A DNA stretch of 64,000 bases from Murdochiella massiliensis (lineage in GTDB: Bacteria; Bacillota; Clostridia; Tissierellales; Peptoniphilaceae). Location of the stretch: the NCBI RefSeq assembly GCF_900059565.1, contig NZ_FIZW01000002.1, forward strand, positions 372,001 through 436,000, read 5' to 3'. Numbering within the stretch: position 1 is the stretch's first letter; every line of letters begins with the position of its first letter. The position numbers were made by a program, and so were the translations under genes. The notes under the pieces were generated by a model, which ran no database searches, had not been told where the DNA came from, and was given only the letters and a program-made list of their open reading frames with translations. Below, one piece after another: positions 63,426-64,000 of the stretch.

Positions 63426-64000
63426 TTACTTCGTCCGGGCTTTCTTCGCCGCACGAATCGTCACCAGTCCGCCCTTCGGGCCGGGCAGTGCACCTTTGAT
63501 GAGGATCATGTTGTTTTCCTCGTCGACGCGCACTACGGTCAAGTTCTGTACGGTTACCCGATCATGTCCCATTTTTCCGGATCCCTTTGTGCCCGGGAAA
63601 ACACGCGCCGGATACGATCCTGCCGCACGCGCTCCGCCGACACGGTGGGATTTGGAACCGTGTCCCATCGGTCCGCGGCCATAGTTCCAGCGGCGAATAG
63701 CGCCCTGGGTGCCTTTTCCTTTAGATGTGCCGATCACATCGATCACATCCCCGGCGGCAAACAGAGAAACGGTAAATTCCTGTCCCGGTTCGAACGTTTC
63801 GCCTTCGTCTACGCGAATTTCACGCAGCGTCTTTTTATAGGCAACATTCGCTTTATTGAAATGGCCTTTCAGCGGTTTGTTGATCTTCTTTTCCTTTTGC
63901 TCCGCAAATCCGACCTGGATGGCATTGTAGCCGTCCTTTTCGGCCGTTTTGACCTGTGTGACCACCATGGGTCCGGCCTGAACGACAGTCACCGGCGTGA
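63426..64000 (-). CDS. rplC: 50S ribosomal protein L3 (partial, N-terminus beyond window)
   Basis: An open frame from the window edge to a stop at 63426. PVTVVQAGPMVVTQVKTAEK is the interior of the normal N-terminal strand, so about 25 residues including the start lie outside. DVIDVIGTSKGKGTQGAIRR and GARAAGSYPARVFPGTKGSG are the L3 signature loop. rpsJ would be expected just beyond. Confidence 0.97.
   Translation of the reverse strand, partial: TPVTVVQAGPMVVTQVKTAEKDGYNAIQVGFAEQKEKKINKPLKGHFNKANVAYKKTLREIRVDEGETFEPGQEFTVSLFAAGDVIDVIGTSKGKGTQGAIRRWNYGRGPMGHGSKSHRVGGARAAGSYPARVFPGTKGSGKMGHDRVTVQNLTVVRVDEENNMILIKGALPGPKGGLVTIRAAKKARTK

Overview
The window reads as chromosome of an anaerobic, low-to-mid GC Gram-positive (Firmicutes/Clostridia sensu lato). 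Pointers are an alpha2beta2-type glycyl-tRNA synthetase (glyQ/glyS), FloA next to PhoH, an S10-spc-alpha ribosomal cluster ordered adk-KOW gene-infA-rpmJ, an energy-coupling-factor (ECF) transporter cassette, pyruvate phosphate dikinase and 3-hydroxybutyryl-CoA dehydrogenase. The sporulation genes yqfC/yqfD that often lie between floA and phoH in spore formers are absent. A non-sporulating anaerobic coccus of the Peptoniphilaceae/Tissierellia type is my best guess, made from content only.

Layout. (1) 1-13.5 kb, minus strand: an expanded macromolecular-synthesis cluster, rpsU / floA - tandem-repeat protein - phoH - ybeY::era fusion - recO - glyQ - glyS - dgt - dnaG - rpoD (rpoD cut by the window start). 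Many neighbours overlap by 4 bp. (2) 13.5-21.2 kb: a HIT hydrolase, then a plus-strand three-gene unit (binding-protein/VWA lipoprotein, XpaC-like membrane protein, membrane-anchored binding protein) with no transporter, then a C69 dipeptidase, a hotdog thioesterase and malic enzyme. (3) 21.2-30.7 kb, minus: hbd-ybaK-hutD-formate/nitrite channel-folD-gcvT, then hup, a parvulin-like lipoprotein, csp, valS and a 49-residue membrane peptide. (4) 31.0-33.7 kb: ppdK on plus behind a structured leader. (5) 33.7-39.2 kb: an A+T-rich island with a broken histidine kinase, a lantibiotic-type ABC exporter and a divergent two-component system, flanked by 26-bp near-identical copies of the ppdK 3' end. 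(6) 39.3-49.6 kb, minus: trpS, an SH3b/NlpC-P60 wall hydrolase, then epimerase-CDF efflux-L,D-transpeptidase-ecfA1-ecfA2-ecfT-truA. (7) 49.8-64 kb, minus: the S10-spc-alpha ribosomal super-operon from rplC (cut by the window end) to rplQ.

How the genes fit together. Most of the window is translation and replication housekeeping. The hbd-gcvT block links butyryl-CoA metabolism to formate and tetrahydrofolate one-carbon chemistry. The island looks like an acquired antimicrobial-peptide sensing and resistance module. The three-gene binding-protein/VWA unit and the island boundary are the least explained parts. The YbeY-Era fusion, the folD gene that seems to lack a canonical start codon, and the long insert in the primary sigma factor are the most unusual changes to otherwise ordinary genes.
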